Shown here in pieces: positions 40,058 to 48,288 of a DNA stretch of 64,000 nucleotides. The notes under the pieces were generated by a model. The model saw only the letters and a list, made by a program, of their open reading frames with translations. It did not search any database and had not been told where the DNA came from. Origin of the DNA: Acidobacteriota bacterium. GTDB taxonomy: Bacteria > Acidobacteriota > Blastocatellia > Pyrinomonadales > Pyrinomonadaceae. Location of the stretch: assembly GCA_003385635.1 (NCBI GenBank), contig QQUY01000001.1:1155001-1219000 (forward strand), in the 5' to 3' direction. Each line of letters starts with the position of its first letter. The stretch's first letter is position 1. The position numbers were made by a program, and so were the translations under genes.

Positions 40058-41037
40058 TTTTTTCTCTTTTCAGTGATCTTCGCGAACGCCTGTTCGTATG
40101 CCATCCGGGCCGCGGCTTCCGCTGGTGAAAAAAGCGCATCCGTGAATGACATCGATCGGACACATTTTGAAAGCTGGTCCTCCAGGGCCCGCTTTACGAT
40201 TTCGCCCGATCTGAAAACCCCTCCAACTGTACCAACCTCAACGGCCGATCTCGTCATTCCAAGTTCCCTAACCACTGCGCAGGCCGCATCGCCGAGTTCT
40301 GTTCCGGCTTTCGAAAGAATATCGACCGCGGTCTTGTCGCCCCGGGCAGCTGCCCTGGCAACCGATGTCGCAAATCCGGCGATCCGTGTGAAGTTCACGT
40401 GTGGAGAATATATGGCGACGACCAGGTCATCTGCGGACTTGGAACGAAAATACTCAGCCGCAAGCTTGCTGAGCTCCGTCTTTGGCCCTCGTCCGTCTGA
40501 GGCTCGCGCGACCGCCGACAGTGCATCTATGGCGATCGATACGCCTCCTCCTTCATCACCGGCGATCGGTCCCCAGCCGCCGGCCAAAGCGGTCCTACCT
40601 CTTGAGTTTCTTCCGTAAACTATCGATCCTGTCCCGGCAATCACGACCAGGCCGGACCTTTTCTCAAGGACGGCGTACAACGCGATTTCCGCGTCCGTAA
40701 CGACGGAAAGCGTTGCGTGAGTCAGTTCCCGGGAGAGCAGGCGTCGCATTTCCGATCTGAGATCCTCACGCCTTACTCCCGCCAGCCCGGTAACTGCGGA
40801 TACGATACTTCCAGTCGTCCTGCCGATCTTGTCGCACGCTCTGGCGGCGGACAACGCAATGGTATCCGCCGAGTTCTTGAGTCCCGTCCTGAAAGGGTTT
40901 GAAGGGCCGGATAAGTCTTCGGCAAGAAGTTCTCCTTCGGCCGAGAGTATGACCGAATGTGTCTTGGTGCCTCCTCCGTCAACGCCGAGAAAGAGGTCGC
41001 GGGTGGCCCGGCGGTGTTTGCGTGTGCGGTCAGGCAT
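40054..41037 (-). CDS. BadF/BadG-type amino-sugar kinase (GlcNAc/MurNAc kinase candidate)
   Basis: A 327-residue ASKHA-fold kinase. The phosphate-1 motif is FLGVDGGGTKTHSV, phosphate-2 is VVIAGTGSIVYG, and GGWGPIAGDEGGGVSIA is the family's conserved turn. The BadF/BadG/BcrA family includes GlcNAc kinase and the MurNAc/GlcNAc kinase MurK known from Clostridium and Tannerella. Because it overlaps murQ by four bases and there is no PTS here, MurNAc and GlcNAc are the likely substrates, making MurNAc-6-phosphate for MurQ. An N-terminal Arg-rich extension precedes the fold. Confidence 0.88.
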   Translation of the reverse strand: MPDRTRKHRRATRDLFLGVDGGGTKTHSVILSAEGELLAEDLSGPSNPFRTGLKNSADTIALSAARACDKIGRTTGSIVSAVTGLAGVRREDLRSEMRRLLSRELTHATLSVVTDAEIALYAVLEKRSGLVVIAGTGSIVYGRNSRGRTALAGGWGPIAGDEGGGVSIAIDALSAVARASDGRGPKTELSKLAAEYFRSKSADDLVVAIYSPHVNFTRIAGFATSVARAAARGDKTAVDILSKAGTELGDAACAVVRELGMTRSAVEVGTVGGVFRSGEIVKRALEDQLSKCVRSMSFTDALFSPAEAAARMAYEQAFAKITEKRKK

Positions 41038-41201
41038 TTGACGGTCTGGAGTTTAGCACGGAAGAGTGTTTCGAATTTCTCAAAAGTTCGCTTATAATCT
41101 GCGACTAACGATACCTATAGATTCAATAAGTAAACCTGATCGTTACAAATGCGCCTTTCTCCTGGCCTGATGAAAGGGAGAAGCTGAGGCTTGCCGGCGT
41201 T

Positions 41202-42134
41202 ATGGAGATCAAACAGCTCAAGGCATTCATCGCTATCGCCGAGGAAAAGACATTCACTGCGGGCGCAAAGCGCGTGAACGTAACCCAGGCTGCGGTTTCG
41301 ATGCAGATCAGACAGCTTGAGGAAGAGATCGGATTGCCTTTGTTCACGAGGACTCCAAGACGCGTCATCCTCACAGAGGCTGGCGAACTTCTTCTCGAAA
41401 GGGCAAGGCGCATTCTCCGAGAGCACGATTCTGCATTGGCCGAACTTGCCGAAGTCGCAGGTGCCGAGCACGGAAGGTTGAGGATCGGATCGGCATCAGC
41501 GATGTTCGCTACTGCGCAACTGCCGCAGATCCTCGAAAAGCTGAAGGAGAGGTTTCCGAACGCCGAGATCAGCGTCAGTTCCGGCACAAGCAAACTTTTG
41601 GTTGAAAAGATCCTTCACGGCGAGATGGACATCGCCTTTGTGTCGCTACCCATCGAGACTCAGAATGTCCAGACCGAACTGCTTTACGGAGACGAGGTTG
41701 TCGCGATCGCCCACCCGAGCCATCCCAACTCAAAGGACAAGATCATCAGCGCCGCCGCACTCGCGGGTGAAAGCCTGATCCTCGGTGAAGAGGGCGGAAA
41801 CACGCGCCGGATGATTGACGACTTCTTCAATGCCGCGAATCTCAAACCGAACATCGTGATGGAACTCTCAAGGCAGGAGGCCATTAATAAAATGGTCGAA
41901 AACAACATGGGAGTCGGCATCGCGAGTGCAAAGAGTGCGCTCCCGGCGGTAAAGGAAGGCAAGATCGTCTCGTGGTGGATCGAGGGCGCGGAGATCAAAT
42001 GGAATCTTGGCCTCGCGCGGCTCAGGGGCGGATACTTTTCTCCGATCGCACGGGAGTTCACCGAGATCTGCCGGGACAACTTCGCAGAAAGAGAAAGGGA
42101 ATTCGCAGCAAGCGGCCGGCAGTCCGGCAAATAG
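41202..42134 (+). CDS. LysR-family transcriptional regulator
   Basis: A 310-residue regulator. An N-terminal winged helix (MEIKQLKAFIAIAEEKTFTAGAKRVNVTQAAVSMQIRQLEEEIG, shown here only in part as key words LKAFIAIAEEKTFT and AAVSMQIRQLE) is followed by a periplasmic-binding-like effector domain (RLRIGSASAMFATAQLPQIL... FPNAEISVSSG). It reads away from the kinase-murQ pair and toward the GH3-symporter pair on the opposite strand, sitting exactly between the two halves of the amino-sugar locus. It may control both; its effector would be an amino sugar or muropeptide, which is inference. Confidence 0.9.
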   Translation: MEIKQLKAFIAIAEEKTFTAGAKRVNVTQAAVSMQIRQLEEEIGLPLFTRTPRRVILTEAGELLLERARRILREHDSALAELAEVAGAEHGRLRIGSASAMFATAQLPQILEKLKERFPNAEISVSSGTSKLLVEKILHGEMDIAFVSLPIETQNVQTELLYGDEVVAIAHPSHPNSKDKIISAAALAGESLILGEEGGNTRRMIDDFFNAANLKPNIVMELSRQEAINKMVENNMGVGIASAKSALPAVKEGKIVSWWIEGAEIKWNLGLARLRGGYFSPIAREFTEICRDNFAEREREFAASGRQSGK

Positions 42135-42147
42135 ATCGCTTCTGGCC

Positions 42148-43959
42148 CTACTTCGTCCTTAAACCAGTCCCGCGTTTGTGTTTCGAGCTTATATCGACCG
42201 GAAGCCTTCCCTTGAACTCTGAACTTCCAATGATCTTTTCCGCGGCCGCCTTCTGAAGACTCTGCATTTCACCGTAGGCCACAACGTATGCTCCCATGTC
42301 GCTAAAGTCGTTTATCAGGTAGGGGTTTCCAAAAGATACCGATATCGTGTCGGACCGGGCCGAAAGGATCTGTTTGATCGCTGAAACGCCGGTCTCGGGA
42401 AGTCCGATGCTGTTCGGCGCGCCGGACCTTACCCTTCCAAACATCGCAATTATCACGTGATCGGCGTCGCTGGCGAGTTTCAGGGAAGCCGCAGCCGCTT
42501 CTGGTCCGCTTCGTTCATCGATTGCCATCCTTTGTACCTCGAACCTTTCAGCTGCGAGTTCAGAGACGAAACTCCTTCCGGCCGAGACGTGATCAAAACC
42601 ATTGGTTACGCAGAGTACGAAAACAGTGCCCTTCTTTCTTAAAGGAACCGAATCGTTCCTGTTCTCGACGAGTGTGATCGCGCCGTCTGCCACTCGCGCC
42701 GCGAGGTCCGCTGTTTCCGCCGATGAAACGATACCATCGATAGTATCCAATGACGTCTGCCGATGTTTGAACAGACCAAGCTCAAATTTCCAGGCCAGTT
42801 GTTTCAAAACAGCTTCGTCGATCGCCCGGATCGGGATCCTCCCCGTTTCCAAGGCGTCGCGAAGGCCTTGAATCGCAGTTGCGGCATCCTCAGGCTTCAG
42901 AAGAATGTCATTTCCCGCTAGCAGAGCACGGACCGCCGCCTCTTTCTGTTCGAAATAGATCGTAAGCCCGGCCATGTCCATCGCGTCCGTTACGACCAGG
43001 CCTTCAAACTTCATTTCTCCTTTCAGGAGTTCCGTGACGATCGGCCTCGAGAGCGTAGCCGGGACCGTTCCCGCTCCAGTCACGATCTCGCTGTCACCGT
43101 AGGCTCCCTTCTCGCGGGTCCTGATCGGTTCGATCGCTTGAGGGTCAAGCGCCGGCATCGAGATGTGCGAGACCATCACCGATGCAACGCCCCCCTCTAT
43201 AAGCCCTTTAAACGGAACCAACTCATTTTTTTCGAGCTTCTCGATCGGCCGGTCGATCTCTGGAAGACCGCGATGAGAATCGACCGTTGTATTTCCGTGC
43301 CCGGGAAAGTGCTTTGCGGTGGCGATCACGCGGCGGCTTTGAACGCCGTCTGCGAAGGCCTTTCCAAGGGCCAGAACCAGACCTGGGTCCTGACCATAGC
43401 TTCGTACGTTAATGACGGGATTGTAGGGGTTGTCGTTTATGTCGATCACAGGCGCAAAGACCTGGCGTACGCCCACAGCCAGGGCCTCACGGCCGGTTAT
43501 CTCGCCGGCCTTTCGAGCAAGCTCGGGATCTCCGGCGGCAGCGAATGCCATGTTCCATGGAAGGTTAACGGTGTCAGTCAAGCGCATCCCGACTCCCGTC
43601 TCAAAGTCAGCCGAGATGAGAAGAGGATACGGGGCAAGTTCCTGAAGGCGGTTTATGAGATGAACTGTTTCGTATACCGGGCCCGCAAAGACGACGACCC
43701 CTCCGACCTTGAGTTCCTCGATCTCCCGCTTCAGTCGTAGAAACTCGTTACTCTCCCTGTTCATGAAGCGGGCGTTCAAACCGATGTGAACGAGCTGGCC
43801 GAGTTTCTCGTCAACGGTCATTTTCGAGAGCAGCTTGCGGGCCTCTTTCCAGGATTTCGTGGAGGGTTCGAACCGTTCGGGGCCGCTACCCCATGACACC
43901 GAAAACGAGGGCGAAACCAAAAACAAAACCGCTAAGGCCGCTGAGATAATTTTTCTCAT
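42148..43959 (-). CDS. Secreted GH3 beta-N-acetylglucosaminidase (NagZ-like)
   Basis: A 603-residue glycoside hydrolase with a signal peptide (about residues 5-23). The GH3 N-terminal barrel shows the NagZ histidine/aspartate loop KHFPGHGNTTVDSHRGLP and the catalytic Asp in VVTDAMDMAGL. A second GH3_C domain occupies about residues 370-590, making it a two-domain type as in B. subtilis NagZ. It would remove non-reducing GlcNAc from muropeptides. Its ATG overlaps the symporter stop codon (ATGA), so the two are coupled. Confidence 0.92.
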   Translation of the reverse strand: MRKIISAALAVLFLVSPSFSVSWGSGPERFEPSTKSWKEARKLLSKMTVDEKLGQLVHIGLNARFMNRESNEFLRLKREIEELKVGGVVVFAGPVYETVHLINRLQELAPYPLLISADFETGVGMRLTDTVNLPWNMAFAAAGDPELARKAGEITGREALAVGVRQVFAPVIDINDNPYNPVINVRSYGQDPGLVLALGKAFADGVQSRRVIATAKHFPGHGNTTVDSHRGLPEIDRPIEKLEKNELVPFKGLIEGGVASVMVSHISMPALDPQAIEPIRTREKGAYGDSEIVTGAGTVPATLSRPIVTELLKGEMKFEGLVVTDAMDMAGLTIYFEQKEAAVRALLAGNDILLKPEDAATAIQGLRDALETGRIPIRAIDEAVLKQLAWKFELGLFKHRQTSLDTIDGIVSSAETADLAARVADGAITLVENRNDSVPLRKKGTVFVLCVTNGFDHVSAGRSFVSELAAERFEVQRMAIDERSGPEAAAASLKLASDADHVIIAMFGRVRSGAPNSIGLPETGVSAIKQILSARSDTISVSFGNPYLINDFSDMGAYVVAYGEMQSLQKAAAEKIIGSSEFKGRLPVDISSKHKRGTGLRTK

Positions 43960-45479
43960 TCCATCCTATCCCCAGGGTCCGAACCCTTCGATCCCGCAAG
44001 CAACCCAAAAATGTAAGCCGAAAGAAACGTCACACCGGCTCCGACCAGCACGTACCAAGTCCACGCAAGGGGAGTAAAGAAACGAACGTAGATCATCAGC
44101 AGACAGCTGAAAAGCATCGCCAGCAAAGCGGCGTTCTCGCGCACTTTCGGAAGAAAAACGCCAACCAGAAAAACGCCCAGCACCGGGCCATTGATCAGTG
44201 AGGCAATCGAAAGCGCCTGATCAAGCGCAGATCTCCTTTGGTCGATCAACAATAACGCAACTGCAATCTGAATCACTCCGAACAGAAGGGTGAGCCAGTG
44301 TGAAAGCCTGAGTACTGACCGGTCTGATGCACCGGGCCTGAACGGCCGGTACAGGTCATTGACGGTAGTAGCAGCGATCGAGTTGAGCGAGCTGGAAAGT
44401 GCGGCCGCGAATATCGCTGCAACGACGAGTCCCGAAAGTCCGGACGGCATGTGTTTCGTAATGAAATCCGGAAACACCTGATCTCCCATAGCAAAAGGTG
44501 CCGTGACGGGAACACCAGATCCCGCGACGCCTGCCTGCGCATAGCTGGCTGCCTCGTAAGGTGCATAGAAGGCGAACAAAAGTACACCGATGAACAAGAA
44601 CCCTACGAACTGGCCGAGGATCACAACGCCGGAAGTCAACAAGGCGGCTACGGCCCGTGAAGGCCGATCAGTGCACAGATAGCGCTGGACCAGGTATTGA
44701 TCGGTTCCGTGAGTCGACATCGTAAGAAAACAGCCTCCTACGATTCCGGCCCAGAATGTAAACGTCTTCGTCAGGTCGAACCCAAAGTCGAACACGCTGA
44801 ACTTGTCGAACTGTCTACCGACGGCTGCAACCTGTGATAAGCCGCCGTCGACACTGCCGGCTATTACGAAAGCGGCGGCGACCGCCCCGGCAATGTAGAT
44901 ACCCAGCTGCACAACCTCGACCCATATCACCGCTTCCATTCCGCCGTAATAGGTGAAGACGATCATCACCGCCCCGAGAACTATGATAGACGCGACAATA
45001 ACCAGGTCAGGCCGGGCGTCTGGGACAAAGGCGGTGTAAACCGCAGCGAGGACGATCGCCGTCAGTAGCAGACGGATTCCGTCTGCAAGGTTTCGCATCA
45101 CCACGAACAGAGAGGAGGCGAGCATCTTGACCTTGTTGCCAAACCGATGCCCAAGCAATTGGTAAACCGTCTGAAGCTCACCTTTGAAGTACAAAGGGAT
45201 GAAGATCAGAGAAATAACCAATCTTCCGAGCAGGTATCCGAACACGACCTGCAAGAACTCGAAATTCCCATTTTTCGCAAACACGATACCGGGAACCGAA
45301 ATGAAGGTAATGGTGGATGTTTCGGTAGCAACGATCGAAGCCGAGACGGCCCACCAGGGGACATTTCGGCCGCCGACAAAATAGTCTTCGGTCGTTTTCT
45401 GGCGCCTTGCGAACCAGACCCCAAAAGCCGTGATCGCTGCAAGGTACCCGAGAATGATGAAGAGATCGAGAATTCCCAT
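43956..45479 (-). CDS. Sodium:solute symporter (SSS family), candidate amino-sugar importer
   Basis: A 507-residue integral membrane protein with about 13-14 helices and the SSS features: an N-terminal FVGGRNVPWW and a long loop before STHGTDQYLVQRY in the middle, the latter being close to sugar/sialic-acid type SSS members. Coupling to a secreted GH3 NagZ-like enzyme and proximity to murQ and an amino-sugar kinase point to uptake of unphosphorylated GlcNAc and/or MurNAc with sodium. SSS proteins also carry other solutes, so substrate is inference. Confidence 0.88.
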   Translation of the reverse strand: MGILDLFIILGYLAAITAFGVWFARRQKTTEDYFVGGRNVPWWAVSASIVATETSTITFISVPGIVFAKNGNFEFLQVVFGYLLGRLVISLIFIPLYFKGELQTVYQLLGHRFGNKVKMLASSLFVVMRNLADGIRLLLTAIVLAAVYTAFVPDARPDLVIVASIIVLGAVMIVFTYYGGMEAVIWVEVVQLGIYIAGAVAAAFVIAGSVDGGLSQVAAVGRQFDKFSVFDFGFDLTKTFTFWAGIVGGCFLTMSTHGTDQYLVQRYLCTDRPSRAVAALLTSGVVILGQFVGFLFIGVLLFAFYAPYEAASYAQAGVAGSGVPVTAPFAMGDQVFPDFITKHMPSGLSGLVVAAIFAAALSSSLNSIAATTVNDLYRPFRPGASDRSVLRLSHWLTLLFGVIQIAVALLLIDQRRSALDQALSIASLINGPVLGVFLVGVFLPKVRENAALLAMLFSCLLMIYVRFFTPLAWTWYVLVGAGVTFLSAYIFGLLAGSKGSDPGDRME

Positions 45480-45610
45480 CTTGATCGACCTTAGGCCGGA
45501 AAAGGATCTTGGTTGCAGAGAAATTACAGCCGAACCAGGATCGATGCAAGGCCTGCATAGCCAACGGGAAAAAAGACTGTTCCGGCGAGACTGCCGGGTA
45601 AGAACTATTC

Positions 45611-45616
45611 TATAAT
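45611..45616 (+). promoter_or_regulatory. Candidate -10 box upstream of the AmiE-NamZ fusion gene
   Basis: A perfect TATAAT about 30 bases before the ATG at 45648. No clear -35 was found; the site lies in the 160-base divergent gap shared with the symporter gene. Confidence 0.45.
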
Positions 45617-45647
45617 CCGCGTCAGTGTCCCGGTCATTTTCTTGCTT

Positions 45648-48104
45648 ATGAAACTACTATTCCGCAGGCTTGGCTTTGTCGCTCTTCAGGTTGGTTTCGC
45701 GCTGATCGTATGCGCTTCCGCATCGTCGCAAACGTCTTCGCCCGGAAACTATATAGATCAGGTGCTGGAAAAGGCAGTGAGCGGCGGGAAAATGAGCGGC
45801 GCGGTCGTCCTCATTGGCCAGCGTGACAAAGTGCTGTATCGGAAGGCAGTGGGCGACCGTTCCGTTCAGCCCTCGAAGGAGCCGATGACCATCGATACGG
45901 TCTTTGACCTTGCCAGTCTCACAAAACCCGTCGCTACCGCCACGTCGATCATCGCCCTTGTCGAGCAAGGCCGGCTCTCGCTTGATGACCGAATCGGAAA
46001 GTTCTTTCCTGAGATCGAGGACGAGGATGCGAAGAGGGTCACCATCAGGCAGCTTCTGACTCACACCTCCGGGTATCGGCCGGATTTTGATCTTGGTAAG
46101 CAATGGGCAGGCAGGGAATCGATGCTCGAGGAGTTGAAAAGGGAACGCCTCAGGCATCCGCCGGGCACCAGGTTTGTTTACTCAGATATCGGCTTCATCA
46201 TTCTCGGCGAGATAGTCCAAAGGGTGAGCGGCCAGCGGCTTGACCAGTTTTCTGGGCGTATTCTTCGAGAGATGGGTATGAGCTCGACCGGGTTCCTTCC
46301 GCTCGGGCAAGGAATCCCAATAGAGCGGGTGGCACCCTCGGAAAGCGTTGCAGGACAGCAGGCCTACCTTGGATCTGCCTTCAGGGGCACCGATCAGGAG
46401 GGCAGCCGCATTCTCCGCGGAGAGGTTCACGATCCCACAGCTAACCGCATGGGCGGAATCGCGGGTCACGCGGGTCTGTTCTCGACTGCCGACGATCTTG
46501 CGAAGTACTGCCAGATGATACTTTCGGGAGGTGAATTGAACGGAACAAGGGTCCTGTCTGAAAGCGCGGTTTCGACAATGACCTCGCCTGTGGTCGTATC
46601 GTCCGACGGCTCTTCGAGGGGATTAGGCTGGGATATCGATACTCGTTTTTCCGGCATCCGGGGTGCGCTGTTTCCGAAGGGTAGTTTTGGGCACACAGGG
46701 TTTACCGGTACCGGCCTCTGGATGGACCCTGTCAGCGGAACATACGTCATCTTCTTGTCTAGCCGTCTCCACCCTGACGGCAAAGGCGACATTACCGATG
46801 TAAGGGCCGCGGTATCGACAATTGCCGCTACGTTTGCCGAACCCCCGCGTGGCCTGAGAGATCAGTTTGAAAGCGCGTACGCGTCAAGGGTCGCGGCGGG
46901 CACCCTGCAATTCGACTCAGTTCGACGGGCAGCATCAGCGAACGACGTTTCCCGTGCAAAGCCCCATAACTCAATGGTTTTGACCGGGATAGACGTTTTG
47001 GAGCAAGACGGGTTCAAACCCCTGGAAGGCCTCAAGGTCGGGCTCGTTACCAATCAAACAGGTAGAAATCTCAAAGGCACTGCGACGATCGACCTGCTGT
47101 TCCAAGCGGAGAATGTGGCACTGAAGGTGCTGTTCTCTCCGGAGCACGGGATCCGAGGTGACCTTGATCAGGAGCGGATAGCGGATTCGAAAGATACGGC
47201 GACAGGGCTTCCCATCTTTTCTCTTTACGGTGCGACCCGCCGGCCTTCGCCGGAAAGTCTTAGCCAGATTGACGCGCTCGTCTTTGATATTCAGGACATC
47301 GGAACCAGGTTCTACACATATATTTCGACCCTCCGGTACGTACTCGAAGAGGCTGCAAAGGCGGATAAACCTGTATTTGTGCTTGACAGGCCGAACCCCC
47401 TTAACGGCATCGATTTGGCGGGGTCATTTGCCGACGAATCATCACTCTCGTTCACGGCCGCTCATACCATTCCGGTGCGGCACGGAATGACGGTTGGCGA
47501 ACTCGCATTGATGATGAACGCGGAAAGACTGATCGGCGCAGATGTTCGTGTAATAAAGATGACAGGCTGGACCAGGAGAATGTGGTTCGACGAGACCGGA
47601 AGGGAATGGGTGAACCCGTCGCCAAACATGCGAAGCCTGACCCAGGCCCTGCTGTATCCCGGCATTGGCTTGCTTGAAACGACAAATCTTTCTGTCGGTC
47701 GAGGAACAGACACGCCATTTGAAGTGGTCGGTGCACCCTGGATGGACGGCCGGAGAGTAGCCTCTTACCTAAACTCAAGGGATCTGGAAGGCGTCCGGTT
47801 CGTTCCTGTGTCATTTACTCCGAGATCCTCCGTTTTCGCTGGTCAGCTTTGTTCGGGTTTCAATGTGCTTATCACGCGGCGCGATCTATTCGAGCCGGTG
47901 AGGACCGGTACCGCTGTCGCGTTAGCCTTACACGTGCTGCATCCGAATGAGTGGGACAAGAGCCGGTATTCGGTGCTTCTTGCAAACGACTCATTCCTAA
48001 AGCTTTTTGAGACTGGAGCTGAACTCGGTGAGTTCGACTCGAAATGGGCGGAAACGCGAGAAAAATTTCTTTCCCGCAGAATCGATTTTCTTCTTTACAA
48101 ATAA
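45648..48104 (+). CDS. Fusion of AmiE/beta-lactamase-like serine hydrolase and NamZ (DUF1343) exo-muramidase
   Basis: An 818-residue exported protein (ATG at 45648; the TTG six bases earlier is less likely). A signal peptide covers about residues 1-28. The first domain (about 30-400) is a class C beta-lactamase-like hydrolase: Ser90-Leu-Thr-Lys93, Tyr178-Ser-Asp and an HTG triad box. The second domain (about 440-818) is DUF1343, with LVTNQTGRNLKG, SPEHGIRGDL and DRPNPLNG, the NamZ family that releases MurNAc from the non-reducing end (GH171). In B. subtilis the AmiE, NagZ and NamZ genes are neighbours; here AmiE-like and NamZ-like parts are one chain. Deacylation of the peptide followed by MurNAc release is the predicted joint activity. 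Confidence 0.9.
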   Translation: MKLLFRRLGFVALQVGFALIVCASASSQTSSPGNYIDQVLEKAVSGGKMSGAVVLIGQRDKVLYRKAVGDRSVQPSKEPMTIDTVFDLASLTKPVATATSIIALVEQGRLSLDDRIGKFFPEIEDEDAKRVTIRQLLTHTSGYRPDFDLGKQWAGRESMLEELKRERLRHPPGTRFVYSDIGFIILGEIVQRVSGQRLDQFSGRILREMGMSSTGFLPLGQGIPIERVAPSESVAGQQAYLGSAFRGTDQEGSRILRGEVHDPTANRMGGIAGHAGLFSTADDLAKYCQMILSGGELNGTRVLSESAVSTMTSPVVVSSDGSSRGLGWDIDTRFSGIRGALFPKGSFGHTGFTGTGLWMDPVSGTYVIFLSSRLHPDGKGDITDVRAAVSTIAATFAEPPRGLRDQFESAYASRVAAGTLQFDSVRRAASANDVSRAKPHNSMVLTGIDVLEQDGFKPLEGLKVGLVTNQTGRNLKGTATIDLLFQAENVALKVLFSPEHGIRGDLDQERIADSKDTATGLPIFSLYGATRRPSPESLSQIDALVFDIQDIGTRFYTYISTLRYVLEEAAKADKPVFVLDRPNPLNGIDLAGSFADESSLSFTAAHTIPVRHGMTVGELALMMNAERLIGADVRVIKMTGWTRRMWFDETGREWVNPSPNMRSLTQALLYPGIGLLETTNLSVGRGTDTPFEVVGAPWMDGRRVASYLNSRDLEGVRFVPVSFTPRSSVFAGQLCSGFNVLITRRDLFEPVRTGTAVALALHVLHPNEWDKSRYSVLLANDSFLKLFETGAELGEFDSKWAETREKFLSRRIDFLLYK

Positions 48105-48288
48105 GGTGTTTTGGGTCTATAACCATTTGTCTTTTTAAAATTCTTCAGAGGTAAAATCCCCAAAAAAGCCGGGCTTTCCAATCCCCAGCAAACGAGTACG
48201 GATTCTGCGTATGACGCCTTTGGAGAACCATCTTTCAGCTAAGTTCCCCAGATTCGAGATTCCAAATTTCAGGATAGGCGGAGGGTTT

